From: Acidibrevibacterium fodinaquatile
GTDB taxonomy: Bacteria > Pseudomonadota > Alphaproteobacteria > Acetobacterales > Acetobacteraceae
Direction: 5' to 3'
Assembly: GCF_003352165.1 (NCBI RefSeq)
Contig: NZ_CP029176.1
Coordinates: 2,666,001-2,730,000 of the forward strand
DNA length: 64,000 nucleotides
Shown piece after piece: positions 24,285 to 32,953 of this stretch. The notes under the pieces were generated by a model. It had not been told where the DNA came from, made no database searches, and saw only the letters and a program-made list of their open reading frames with translations. Every line of letters begins with the position of its first letter. The first letter of the stretch is position 1. A program made the position numbers and the translations under genes.

Positions 24285-25184
24285 GGGCATGCGGCTCTGG
24301 CGCAGCGCCGCCGCCCCCTCGGCGACGATCTGCCAGAGCGCCTGGGTCAGCGCCTTGCGGTCCGGGAGGGTGCCTGGGTCGAGCGGCGGGTGGAACAGGA
24401 TCGTTGCGTGCAGGCCCGGCCATTGCGCGAGCCGCGAAAAATGTGCCCCGATCGAGGTCGCGCCATAATAGGCGAAAAGCGGGCGGACGGCGCGGCGGCA
24501 AGGCAGGGCGGCAAGCCGGTCATAGGCGATCGAGACCGGCTGGATCAGCGGCCGATCATCGCCCATCGCGACGGCGAGGAAGGCGGAGCGGAAGGGCAGC
24601 ACCCGCGAGCCATCGGAGGTCGTGCCCTCGGGAAACAAAATCAGATTGTCGCCGGCTTTGAGCCGTGCCGCGATGCTGGCATGGCCGCGCGCCGTCTCCC
24701 GCCGCTGGCGGCTGATGAACACGGTGCGGCCGAGATGCGCGACGAGATTGATCAGCGGCCAGGCGCGGACATCGTCTTTCGAAACGAAGACCGCCTCGCA
24801 TTCCGCCCCAAGCAGCGGGATATCGAGCCAGGAGCTGTGATTGGCGACGAACAGCACCGGCCGGCCGCAGGCGGCGCGGGTGAGCGGCGCACCGATCACG
24901 CGCCGCCGAAGGCCGAAGATGAGGCAGATCGTGCGCCAGAAGACGCGCGGAAACACGCGCTTGCCGCGGCCGGGCAAGAGGTTGAGAAGAGCCTGCACCG
25001 GCATCGCAACGAGCGTCCAGAGCAGCATCAGAAACCCGCGGCGAAGGGCGCGTAGCGGGCCCGCAACCCAGCCGAGAATCCCCGCCGAGAGCGGCCAGGG
25101 CACATCCGCCGGCCAGGGCGGCAGCAAATGGGGAGGACGTTTCGACGGCATTTTGCCCAATTCTGAGTGTTTGGCGGCTACCAC
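24222..25184 (-). CDS. 1-acyl-sn-glycerol-3-phosphate acyltransferase (PlsC-like)
   Basis: A 320-residue lysophospholipid acyltransferase. The catalytic HX4D motif is NHSSWLD, the acceptor-binding motif is FPEGTTSDG, with SRQRRET between. One or two hydrophobic helices lie near the N-terminus. It would add the second acyl chain to make phosphatidic acid or remodel lysolipids. The start at 25184 overlaps the stop of the upstream glycosyltransferase by 7 bases (an internal ATG at 25151 is possible). The 3' end overlaps the symporter gene on the other strand by 63 bp, and the C-terminal 20 residues are likely variable tail. Confidence 0.85.
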   Translation of the reverse strand: MVAAKHSELGKMPSKRPPHLLPPWPADVPWPLSAGILGWVAGPLRALRRGFLMLLWTLVAMPVQALLNLLPGRGKRVFPRVFWRTICLIFGLRRRVIGAPLTRAACGRPVLFVANHSSWLDIPLLGAECEAVFVSKDDVRAWPLINLVAHLGRTVFISRQRRETARGHASIAARLKAGDNLILFPEGTTSDGSRVLPFRSAFLAVAMGDDRPLIQPVSIAYDRLAALPCRRAVRPLFAYYGATSIGAHFSRLAQWPGLHATILFHPPLDPGTLPDRKALTQALWQIVAEGAAALRQSRMPSAADDGGAAAGEMEQQRQPD

Positions 25185-26230
25185 GCGCCGAGGCGGGCGC
25201 GCAGAGCAAGATTTCTCACGAAGCCGAGCCAGAGGAATTGTCCAAGCAGCGGCAGGAGGAGCAGGAACGGTTTAGCCGGCGGCGGCGCCGCGAGAAAGCC
25301 GATGGCGGCAAGCCCCCCCAGAATTGCGAATCCCCAATGGATCAGCGTCACCCCGCGCGCATCGAGGCCGGAACGCACCGCCACCTGATAGAGATGGCCG
25401 CGGTGCGGCGCCGTCACCCGCTCGCCGGCCAGCGCCCGGCGGGCGAGGGTGAAGGCGACATCGAACAACACGCCCGAGAGCAGCAACGGGACGATCAGAA
25501 ACGACATCTCGACGCGCTCGAAGCGGCTCGCCGCGATGCCGAGCACGGCAAGGACGAAGCCGCAGAACTGGCTCCCGACATCGCCCATGAAAATCCGCGC
25601 GCGCGGAAAATTGAACGGCAGGAATCCGGCGATCCCGGCGGCAAGCAAAAGAGCGGCGAAATAAACGAACCAGCCGCCCACCCTCTCGGCAATGACGCAC
25701 AGAAAAAGGCTCGCGATCAGCGCAACCCCGCCGGCGAGGCCGTCGATGCCGTCGATGAAATTCATCGCATTGGTGGTGAACAAAATCCACACCAGGCTCG
25801 CGCCGGCGCCGAGCCAGCCGAGATCGACGGCGCCGAGATAGGGCAGATGATAGACCCGCACATAGAGCCCGCTCGCGATCGCGGCGAGGGCGGCCGCGAT
25901 CTGCGCCGTGAGCTTCACCACAAACGGCCAGTCACGCAGGTCGTCGAGAAAAGCGACGATCGCGATCAACGCCGAGGCCAGGATTACACCGCGAAAATAA
26001 GGGTCGGCGAGGCGCGAAAAGAATGCGAATTCATAGAGGGTCGCAATCCCCAGCAGAAACGCCGCGACGATCCCGACCCCGCCGCTTTTCGGCGTCGGCA
26101 GGCGATGGGATTTGCGCGGATCGGGCCGATCCATGATCCCGAGATCGATCATCAACCGGACCAGCGCCGCCGAAATGCCGGCGAGCAGCAGAGCGAAAGC
26201 GATGTGGCGGGCGAAAGCGGTCAGTGCCAT
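25178..26230 (-). CDS. WecA/MraY-type undecaprenyl-phosphate glycosyl-1-phosphate transferase
   Basis: A 350-residue polytopic membrane enzyme of glycosyltransferase family 4. Conserved cytoplasmic motifs are DDLRDWP, NAMNFIDGIDGLAGG, FMGDVGSQF and HRGHLYQ. It transfers a sugar-1-phosphate (GlcNAc-P, GalNAc-P or similar) from a UDP-sugar to undecaprenyl phosphate, starting O-antigen, teichoic-type or exopolysaccharide assembly. The HRGHLYQ motif favours the WecA-like branch over MraY. It is coupled to the PlsC-like gene by a 7-bp overlap. No other polysaccharide genes lie beside it. Confidence 0.9.
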   Translation of the reverse strand: MALTAFARHIAFALLLAGISAALVRLMIDLGIMDRPDPRKSHRLPTPKSGGVGIVAAFLLGIATLYEFAFFSRLADPYFRGVILASALIAIVAFLDDLRDWPFVVKLTAQIAAALAAIASGLYVRVYHLPYLGAVDLGWLGAGASLVWILFTTNAMNFIDGIDGLAGGVALIASLFLCVIAERVGGWFVYFAALLLAAGIAGFLPFNFPRARIFMGDVGSQFCGFVLAVLGIAASRFERVEMSFLIVPLLLSGVLFDVAFTLARRALAGERVTAPHRGHLYQVAVRSGLDARGVTLIHWGFAILGGLAAIGFLAAPPPAKPFLLLLPLLGQFLWLGFVRNLALRARLGAW

Positions 26231-26622
26231 GCGGAATCCGGGGCGGGGTGGGTGTCGCCCGCACCTTGGCCGAGCCGATCGGCGCCGGCAAGGCGCGCCC
26301 AGTCACTCTCTGGATCCGGATGGCCAAACCAAGCATTCGGCGATTGTTCACAGCCCATTCCAACCGGAAATATGTCACCGAGTATTGGCTCTCCATTTTT
26401 TTCTTTATGAAAGTAAATTTTCACTCCTTTGTCCCACTAATGATATTCCTATTCGTAACAATAAATGGATAGACCCAACCGTCACGCTGATAATGGAAAA
26501 AGCATCCGCTACCTGCGCCTTGCCCAGCCGCCATCACAGTGTCAATCCGCACTGTGGTGAAGAAAAATCTCTCAGATATGCTTTTTATTTGCGCATATTT
26601 TTTGAGATTGATTTTCCCAGGT
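26231..26622. other. 392-bp intergenic region
   Basis: Between the malate synthase stop and the WecA-like start. GC-rich at 26231-26360, then distinctly A/T-rich (about 26370-26620). No credible open frame, hairpin terminator or named regulatory site was found. It must hold the promoter of the WecA-like/PlsC-like pair and the malate synthase 3' end. Confidence 0.6.
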
Positions 26623-28818
26623 TCAACCGGCGTTTTTTGCTACCCGCCGCCAATGGTGGAGCACGAATTCGGTATAGCCGTTGGGCTGCGCACGGCCTTT
26701 GAAGACGAGATCGCAAGCGGCCTTGAAGGCCGGGCCATCGAAATGCGGCGCCATCGGGCGATAGGCCGGATCGCCCGCATTCTGGCGATCGACCACTTCC
26801 GCCATGCGCTTCAACGTCGCCATCACCTGTTCTTTGCTGACGACGCCGTGATGCAGCCAGTTGGCGATGTGCTGGCTCGAGATGCGGAGCGTCGCGCGAT
26901 CCTCCATCAACCCGACATCGTGGATGTCGGGGACTTTCGAGCAGCCGACGCCCTGGTCGATCCAGCGCACGACATAGCCGAGGATACCCTGGGCGTTGTT
27001 GTCCAGCTCCTGTTGCAGATCGTCGGGCGACCAGTTGATGCCAGCGGCGAGCGGCAGCGTGAGGAGGTCGGCGAGCGGCGGGGTTGGCTTGGTCGCGAGC
27101 GCCTTTTGCCGCGCCGCGACGTCCACCTTGTGATAATGCAGCGCATGCAGCGTCGCCGCGGTGGGCGAGGGAACCCAGGCGGTGTTGGCGCCGGCCTCGG
27201 GATGGACGATCTTCTGCGCCAGCATCTCCGCCATCCGGTCCGGCGCCGCCCACATCCCCTTGCCGATCTGCGCCCGCCCGGCGAGCCCAGCGGCGAGGCC
27301 GATGGTGACGTTGCGGTCCTCATAGGCGCGGATCCAGGCGGTGTTCTTCATCTCGTTCTTGCGGATCACCGCGCCGGCTTCCATGGCGGTGTGGATTTCA
27401 TCGCCGGTGCGGTCGAGGAAGCCGGTATTGATGAACGCGACGCGGGTGCGGGCGGCGTGGATCGCGGCGGCGAGATTGGCGCTGGTCCGCCGCTCCTCGT
27501 CCATGATGCCCATTTTGATGGTGCTACGGGGAAGGCCGAGCATGTCCTCGACACGGGCGAAGAGCAGATCGGCCAGGGCCACCTCTTCCGGCCCGTGCAG
27601 CTTGGGCTTGACGATATAGATCGAGCCGGCGCGGCTGTTCTTGAGCGGCTGGCTGCCGCGGAGATCATGAAGCGCGATCAGCGCGGTGACGGCGGCGTCG
27701 AGGAAGGTTTCCGGGATCTCCCCGCCCTCGGCATCGCGCACCGCATCGGTGTACATGTGATGGCCGACATTGCGCACCAGCATCAGGCTGCGCCCGTGAA
27801 GCGTAAGCGTGCCGCCGCCGGGTTTCGTGAACACGCGATCGGGGTTGAGCTTCCGCTCCAGCGTGCGTCCGCCTTTCTCGAAGGTCGCGACCAATGTGCC
27901 GCGCATCAGCCCGAGCCAGTTGCGATAGGCCGCGATCTTGTCGGCGGCATCGACGGTCGCGACACTGTCTTCGCAATCCATGATCGTGCTGATCGCCGAT
28001 TCGATGACGATATCGGCAAGGCCCGCGGGGTCCGTCTCGCCGATCGGGTGCGCGCGGTCGAAGCGCAATTCGACATGGAGGCCATGATGGCGGAGCAGCA
28101 CCGCTTTCGGCGCCGCCGCATCCCCCGCGAAGCCGACGCACTGGGCGCCGTCGCGAAGCCGGGCGCTGCCCCCGGAATGGCTCACGACGAGAGCGCCGTC
28201 GCGGACGGCATAGCCGGTCGCCGCGGCATGGGTCGTGCCGTCGAGCGGGAAAGCCTCATCGAGGAAGCGCCGCGCCCAGGCGATGACGGCGGCGCCGCGC
28301 GTCGGATCATAGGTTTTGGTCTTGGCCGGCGGCGCGTCCGGCAGGGCGTCGGTGCCATAGAGCGCGTCATAGAGGCTGCCCCAGCGGGCATTGGCGGCGT
28401 TCAGCGCGTAGCGGCCGTTGGTGACCGGCACGACGAGCTGCGGCCCGGCGATATGGGCGATCTCGGGATCGACATTGGCCGTCGTGATGGCAAACGGCGC
28501 CGGCTCGGGCACGAGGTAGCCGATCTCGCGCAGAAAAGCCTGATAGGCGGCGGCATCGAAGCTCTCGCCGGCGCGCGCCTTGTGCCAGGCATCGATCTCG
28601 CGCTGGAGCGCGTCACGGCGCTCGAGCAGGGCGCGGTTCTTAGGCGCGAGGTCGCGCACCAGAGCGCCGAACCCATCCCAGAACGCCGCCGCGGCAACGC
28701 CAGTGCCAGGCAGTGCATCCTCAGTGACAAAGCGATGGAGCGCGCTGTCGATGCGAAGCCCGCCGGCTTCGATCATGGCTCCGGTATTCTTCACGCCCGT
28801 ATCATGAGTGTTCATCAT
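26623..28818 (-). CDS. glcB: Malate synthase G
   Basis: A 731-residue enzyme condensing glyoxylate with acetyl-CoA to malate, used in the glyoxylate cycle or glycolate use. Length and order of motifs match the G isoform: an N-terminal segment ([16 protein letters not shown]-like), [16 protein letters not shown] with the Mg2+-binding acids, [33 protein letters not shown], and the C-terminal catalytic region [23 protein letters not shown] 28818 follows GGTGGGA at a good distance (28815 is also possible). Single gene with 203 bp upstream to the SDR. It could use the glyoxylate made by ureidoglycolate lyase. Confidence 0.96.
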   Translation of the reverse strand: MMNTHDTGVKNTGAMIEAGGLRIDSALHRFVTEDALPGTGVAAAAFWDGFGALVRDLAPKNRALLERRDALQREIDAWHKARAGESFDAAAYQAFLREIGYLVPEPAPFAITTANVDPEIAHIAGPQLVVPVTNGRYALNAANARWGSLYDALYGTDALPDAPPAKTKTYDPTRGAAVIAWARRFLDEAFPLDGTTHAAATGYAVRDGALVVSHSGGSARLRDGAQCVGFAGDAAAPKAVLLRHHGLHVELRFDRAHPIGETDPAGLADIVIESAISTIMDCEDSVATVDAADKIAAYRNWLGLMRGTLVATFEKGGRTLERKLNPDRVFTKPGGGTLTLHGRSLMLVRNVGHHMYTDAVRDAEGGEIPETFLDAAVTALIALHDLRGSQPLKNSRAGSIYIVKPKLHGPEEVALADLLFARVEDMLGLPRSTIKMGIMDEERRTSANLAAAIHAARTRVAFINTGFLDRTGDEIHTAMEAGAVIRKNEMKNTAWIRAYEDRNVTIGLAAGLAGRAQIGKGMWAAPDRMAEMLAQKIVHPEAGANTAWVPSPTAATLHALHYHKVDVAARQKALATKPTPPLADLLTLPLAAGINWSPDDLQQELDNNAQGILGYVVRWIDQGVGCSKVPDIHDVGLMEDRATLRISSQHIANWLHHGVVSKEQVMATLKRMAEVVDRQNAGDPAYRPMAPHFDGPAFKAACDLVFKGRAQPNGYTEFVLHHWRRVAKNAG

Positions 28819-29039
28819 ACAATTCCCACCATCCATTCGGGATCATGGTTGATCGCTGGTCTTGATTTGTCGAGAGCCAAAGGCAATTGGCAAGCATTAT
28901 TCATTGCCGCATTGCGAATGCTCATGCACGGCGACGACGCGCCGCGTCCGGCTGTGGCTGGCCGATGGCAAAGCAGATATTTTTTAGGATGGATCGTTGC
29001 CGCTACGTCAAATCCCCTGGCGTCCACGGCGCCATCACT

Positions 29040-29783
29040 TCACGCCGCGGTGAGCCCGCCATCAACGGCCAATTCTGCTCCGGTGATGAAGGCGGCCTCA
29101 TCGGAGGCGAGATAGAGGATCGCCCCGGCGACGTCGCCGGCGCTGCCGAGGCGCCCGAGCGGGGTTGCGCGGATCAGCCCGGCGCGGAGTTTCTCGGGGT
29201 CGGACGCACGGGCGAACATGCGCTCCAGCATCGGCGTTTCGGCGAAGGACGGATGCACCGAGTTGCAGCGGATGCGATACCCGGCGCGGGCGCAATGCAG
29301 CGCGACCGATTTCGTCAGCAGCCGCACCGCGCCCTTGCTCGCGCAATAGGCGGCGAGCTTGGGATCGCCGACCAGCCCGGCGGCGGACGAGATATTGACG
29401 ATCGCGCCGCCGCCGCTCTCACGCATCGATCGCACCGCCTCGCGGCAGCCGAGAAACGTGCCCTCGGCATTGACCGCCATGGTGCGCCGCCAATCCGCGA
29501 GCGTCGCGTTCTCGATCGCGCCGCCGATCGCGATGCCGGCGGCGTTGACCAAGATATCGACCCGCCCGAATGCCGCGCGGGCTTCGACAAACGCCGCCTG
29601 CCAATCCGCCTCGCTGGTGACGTCGAGCTTGACGGCCCGCCCCGGAAGCCCGGCCAGCCCCGCTTCGTCCACATCGCTCGCCATGATCGCCGCGCCCTCG
29701 GCGGCAAACAACAACGCCGTCTCGCGGCCAATGCCGGACGCGGCGCCGGTGATCAGCGCGATTTTTCCCTGAAGTCTGGCCAT
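29040..29783 (-). CDS. Short-chain dehydrogenase/reductase (SDR)
   Basis: A 247-residue classical SDR. The motif TGAASGIG is at residues 12-19, an acidic residue follows beta-2 (ASDVDEAG, favouring NAD+), then NAAG, the catalytic Ser (IVNISSAAG) and YCASK. It ends with ITGAELAVDGGLTAA. ATG 29783 follows GGGAGGAACATC. It resembles cyclopentanol/hydroxy-acid type dehydrogenases; the substrate is unknown. It stands alone before malate synthase. Confidence 0.88.
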   Translation of the reverse strand: MARLQGKIALITGAASGIGRETALLFAAEGAAIMASDVDEAGLAGLPGRAVKLDVTSEADWQAAFVEARAAFGRVDILVNAAGIAIGGAIENATLADWRRTMAVNAEGTFLGCREAVRSMRESGGGAIVNISSAAGLVGDPKLAAYCASKGAVRLLTKSVALHCARAGYRIRCNSVHPSFAETPMLERMFARASDPEKLRAGLIRATPLGRLGSAGDVAGAILYLASDEAAFITGAELAVDGGLTAA

Positions 29784-29976
29784 GATGTTCCTCCCGAAAA
29801 GAAATGGTCTTTTTGCGCATGAGGCGGTGCCGCAGGCACTGCCCAACAAGAAGAAGTCTTTTTGCCGGTTTTATGGCGCAAACGCCACCACATCTCCGGC
29901 CATACATGCCTCACTCCGGGCGATCACGAGAGGCTGACACACGCGCCAAGCATGGCCTGCGCTCGCCCTCGGCGCC

Positions 29977-30183
29977 GTGGTGCTCGAGAACCTGATCGGC
30001 GAGGTGATGGACGATCGGCGGGACTATGGCGAGGTGGGGAGCAATCCTGGCGATTCCGCGTGCCGGTCGGCACCCTCCGCGATTGGGAGCAAGGCCGCAA
30101 GAAACCCGCTGCCGCATCGTCGCGATCCAGGAAATTCCCGGCCGGGCATTCGGCAAAATCCCTGCCGAGGTGAAGAGCGTTGA
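29977..30183 (+). pseudogene. Decayed toxin-antitoxin remnant (BrnT-like plus HTH antitoxin)
   Basis: No intact frame spans this stretch, but two recognisable pieces lie in different frames. One is VMDDRRDYGEVG (from about 30005), which resembles the middle of BrnT toxins. The other is FRVPVGTLRDWEQGRKKPAA (about 30057-30120), the second helix-turn-helix segment of antitoxins that follow such toxins in alphaproteobacteria. The surrounding 29784-30310 (527 bp) has no other supportable gene. Family recognition is by eye and tentative. Confidence 0.4.
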
Positions 30184-30310
30184 CGGGCCACACAGGGACC
30201 TCGAAGCCGTGTCAGAGCAGAAGCTCGACCTGGTGATTCGGGCGCTTGAGGCGGCGCGAGAGGCAAAGCGCGCGCAGGCGCAGGCCAGCGAGGGCGAGGC
30301 GTGATTGCCC

Positions 30311-30595
30311 CTATCTCCCAGCCTCGCCGCCGATCACCGCCGGCAAACCGCGCTCGCCCTCGCCGCTGACGCGCCCCCGATAGGCGCCGTCCGGGCCGAA
30401 GGCGTCCCATCCGTTACGGCCCCGGTCATAGCGGCCCTGGTAGCTGCCGTCCCGCCCGAACCGCTCAAGCATGCCGTCGCTGCCGCGCTCGATCCTGCCC
30501 TGGTAGCTGCCGTCCGGGCCATAGACCTCCCAACCATCGGCGAGGGCGAAGCCGGGAAGCAGGATCAGCGCGGCGGTTAGGGCGAGGCGGATCAT
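30311..30595 (-). CDS. Small secreted protein with three GxDGxYxGR repeats
   Basis: A 94-residue protein. The signal peptide MIRLALTAALILLPGFALA is clear. The mature 75 residues are built from three near-repeats, YGPDGSYQGR, FGRDGSYQGR and FGPDGAYRGR, spaced about 20 residues apart. Each may form a beta-hairpin turn like WG/MORN-type repeats. No function is known. The remnant toxin-antitoxin lies on one side and the tRNA-Lys fragment on the other, so it is the last backbone gene before the island. Confidence 0.7.
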   Translation of the reverse strand: MIRLALTAALILLPGFALADGWEVYGPDGSYQGRIERGSDGMLERFGRDGSYQGRYDRGRNGWDAFGPDGAYRGRVSGEGERGLPAVIGGEAGR

Positions 30596-30958
30596 GGCGG
30601 CACGATAGCACGCGGGCCGTTGCCGGGCGATGATCTATGATCGAGCGTCTCAGAAAAGCGAAATCATGATTCTCAGGTCCGCCGCAGGTGCGCAAAAATT
30701 CATTGCGTTTTCGGTCCCGCGATGAAATGGCCGCCAATCCATTGATTTCATTGGTGGGCGCAGTAGGACTCGAACCTACGGCCCGCTGATTAAGAGTTTG
30801 TGATCTGGGCTTCGCGCGAATGCTCAGACGAGCGATAACACACTATAAATCAATCATTTACCCCGCACGACCCAACCTCTTACCGCCATGGGTTTGCATT
30901 CCGGTGATACCTAGGCCAGCCGACAAGCAGCCCAACGGACCGGACCGGGAGGGGGACG
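30596..30958. other. Island boundary region with tRNA fragment and attachment-site flank
   Basis: 363 bp without a protein gene. It holds the promoter side of the small secreted gene (30596-30751), the tRNA-Lys 3' fragment (30752-30797, annotated separately), and a 160-bp stretch before the integrase start that should carry the integrase promoter and recombination arm sites. No distinct arm repeats were picked out by eye. Confidence 0.6.
30752..30797 (-). other. 3' fragment of tRNA-Lys(CUU), integration site (att)
   Basis: On the minus strand this reads from the anticodon loop (ACTCTTAATC, anticodon CUU) through the 3' anticodon stem and an intact T arm (GTAGG-TTCGAGT-CCTAC) to the acceptor TGCGCCC and an encoded ACCA end. 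The 5' half (D arm and acceptor 5' strand) is missing; the sequence past 30797 is unrelated. Tyrosine integrases commonly target tRNA 3' ends, and the integrase gene lies 160 bp away. This therefore marks one end of the island. Confidence 0.85.
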
Positions 30959-32185
30959 ATGCGGGGGAAGATTACGAAGCGCGCTGTAGAGGCCCTGACA
31001 CCGAGCGCCAACGGCGGCGAGACGGTACTGTGGGACCGCGACATCAAAGGATTTGGCGTTCGCGTTCAGCGCGGCGGCGTGCGGAGCTATGTCCTCCACT
31101 ACCGGGCCGGAAGCGGGCGTGGCGCACCCTTGCGCAAGCTCACGATCGGCCGCCATGGCTCCCCCTGGACGCCGGAGACAGCACGTCGCGAGGCCCGACG
31201 CCTACTCGGCGCAGTTGCGGAAGGGGTGGATCCCGCGGCAGACAGGGTTGCGCGGAGGGAAGCCCCGACCATGGCTGATCTCGCCAAACGCTTCCTCGCT
31301 GAGCACGTCGAGGCCAAGCGGAAGGCGCGCACCGCAGCGGAGTACCGTAGGTTGCTTGAAAAAGCTATCCTGCCGGTACTGGGTCCGCGAAAGGTCGCCG
31401 ACGTAGCGCGTGGCGAGATCGCCAAGCTCCACAATGCCCTTCGGGCAGCGCCTTATCAGGCCAACCGTGTCCTCGCCGTCCTGTCGAAGATGTTCAACCT
31501 CGCAGAACGCTGGGGCTTGCGGCCAGACGGGTCCAATCCCTGTCGCCACATTGAGAAATTCGGCGAGCGAAAGCGAGAGCGGATGCTGTTGGCGTCGGAG
31601 TTGGCGCGTTTGGGCGAGGCTCTTGCCAGCTATGATGGTTCGCCGTTTGTCGTTGCCGCGGTCAAGCTGCTGATCTTCACCGGCGCGCGTCTTGGGGAAA
31701 TGCTTGGGCTCAGATGGGAGTGGCTTGATCTTGAGCGCGGCGAGGCACGCCTGCCTGACAGCAAATCGGGAGCCAAGACCGTACATCTTCCCCCTCCGGC
31801 ATTGGCAGTGCTCGCGACCCTCCCGAGGATCGAAGGCAATCCGTATGTAATCGCAGGCCACAGAGATGGCGCCCCGCTGGTCAACCTTGAAAAGCCCTGG
31901 CGGGCAATCCGCGCCACAGCCGGCTTGGACGATGTCCGTCTGCACGACCTGCGGCATGCCTTTGCGAGCATCGCGGCGTCCAGTGGACTGGGATTGCCGA
32001 TCATCGGGAAGATTCTCGGCCATACTCAGCCTGCCACCACTGCGCGCTACGCGCATTTGGCGAGTGATCCCGTGAAAGCGGCAGCTGCCGCCGTGGCGGA
32101 GAAAATCGCTTCGGCAATGGTCGGCAGGACCGGTGATGCCGGAGAGGCCAAGGCAGTCGATCGGACGTCTAACTCTGGCGCGTAG
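30959..32185 (+). CDS. Tyrosine site-specific integrase (P4 type)
   Basis: A 408-residue phage/island integrase. The N-terminus (KITKRAVEALTPSANGGETV, DRDIKGFGVRVQRGGVRSYV) is the DUF4102-type arm-binding domain. A SAM-like core-binding domain follows (about 105-195). The catalytic domain has Arg in FTGARLGEMLGLRW, HDLRHAFAS and GHTQPATTARYAHL with the nucleophile Tyr. All catalytic residues are present, so it looks active. Its position beside the tRNA-Lys fragment identifies it as the island's own integrase. Confidence 0.94.
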   Translation: MRGKITKRAVEALTPSANGGETVLWDRDIKGFGVRVQRGGVRSYVLHYRAGSGRGAPLRKLTIGRHGSPWTPETARREARRLLGAVAEGVDPAADRVARREAPTMADLAKRFLAEHVEAKRKARTAAEYRRLLEKAILPVLGPRKVADVARGEIAKLHNALRAAPYQANRVLAVLSKMFNLAERWGLRPDGSNPCRHIEKFGERKRERMLLASELARLGEALASYDGSPFVVAAVKLLIFTGARLGEMLGLRWEWLDLERGEARLPDSKSGAKTVHLPPPALAVLATLPRIEGNPYVIAGHRDGAPLVNLEKPWRAIRATAGLDDVRLHDLRHAFASIAASSGLGLPIIGKILGHTQPATTARYAHLASDPVKAAAAAVAEKIASAMVGRTGDAGEAKAVDRTSNSGA

Positions 32186-32244
32186 CCTTCTCGCCGAACG
32201 GAACGAAGGCGTTTTGAACCATCGTTGCCGGCCGGGCCATCACC

Positions 32245-32952
32245 TCACGCCAGCAGACGCTCCAGCCGAGCTTTCCTGGCCTCCCAGTCAGGCAAAAGCC
32301 TTTGAAGCATTCGATAGAAGGCAGGGCCGTGATCCGCATGTGCAAGGTGGCAGAGCTCATGGATAATCACGTAGTCGATGCTGCTGATCGGCGCCTTGAT
32401 CAGGTTCCTGTTCAAGGTCAAGCGACCAGAGGGACTCATACTTCCCCACCGTCTCCGCAGCGTGCGGATCGTCAGATCAGAGTGTGACAGCCCAAGGTGT
32501 CGGACCTGGTCCTGTACCAGCGCCACCCGCTCGGGCAACCTGATCCGCGCCCGTTCCGCATACCAAGCCTCCAATGCCTCCCGGACCTGATCGGGGCGAT
32601 CGGGTTCTGGCACCGACACTACCAGGCGACCGGCGTAGAGGCGGACGTTACGATCCTCGCCCTGCTCCAGCCGCAGGCGATATTGGCGGCCGAGGTAAAG
32701 GTGGGTTTCGCCGCCGACATACTGGCGGGCTGGGGACCGCGGCATGAACTGGGCGAAATACGCCTTCTGCCGGTCGATCCAGGGCAGACGGGCGACGATC
32801 CGCTGCTCGATTTTTGATAACGGGGTGCCCTGCGGCGCCGATACCGCCACCGTGCCGTCCGGCAACACCGATATCGCGAGGGTCTTGCGGTCGGCGAAGC
32901 TCAGGCGGAAAGCAAGACTTCCGCCGCGATGGACGATCTGCTGCTGGTGCAT
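32245..32952 (-). CDS. YgjP-like M48-type metallopeptidase (DUF45)
   Basis: A 235-residue predicted zinc peptidase. The HExxH motif is in VIIHELCHLAHADHGPAFYR, preceded by RRRWGSMSPSGRLTLNRNLI, the standard YgjP/DUF45 core. The gene begins 1 base after the hsdR stop, so it is the last cistron of the type I restriction operon. YgjP-like genes are often found at the end of such operons, but their role there is not established. Length is normal. Confidence 0.88.
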   Translation of the reverse strand: MHQQQIVHRGGSLAFRLSFADRKTLAISVLPDGTVAVSAPQGTPLSKIEQRIVARLPWIDRQKAYFAQFMPRSPARQYVGGETHLYLGRQYRLRLEQGEDRNVRLYAGRLVVSVPEPDRPDQVREALEAWYAERARIRLPERVALVQDQVRHLGLSHSDLTIRTLRRRWGSMSPSGRLTLNRNLIKAPISSIDYVIIHELCHLAHADHGPAFYRMLQRLLPDWEARKARLERLLA

Positions 32953-32953
32953 G

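Noticed and set aside
26539-29115. An 858-codon plus-strand frame opposite malate synthase
   Set aside because: Antisense shadow; malate synthase G motifs on the minus strand are complete.
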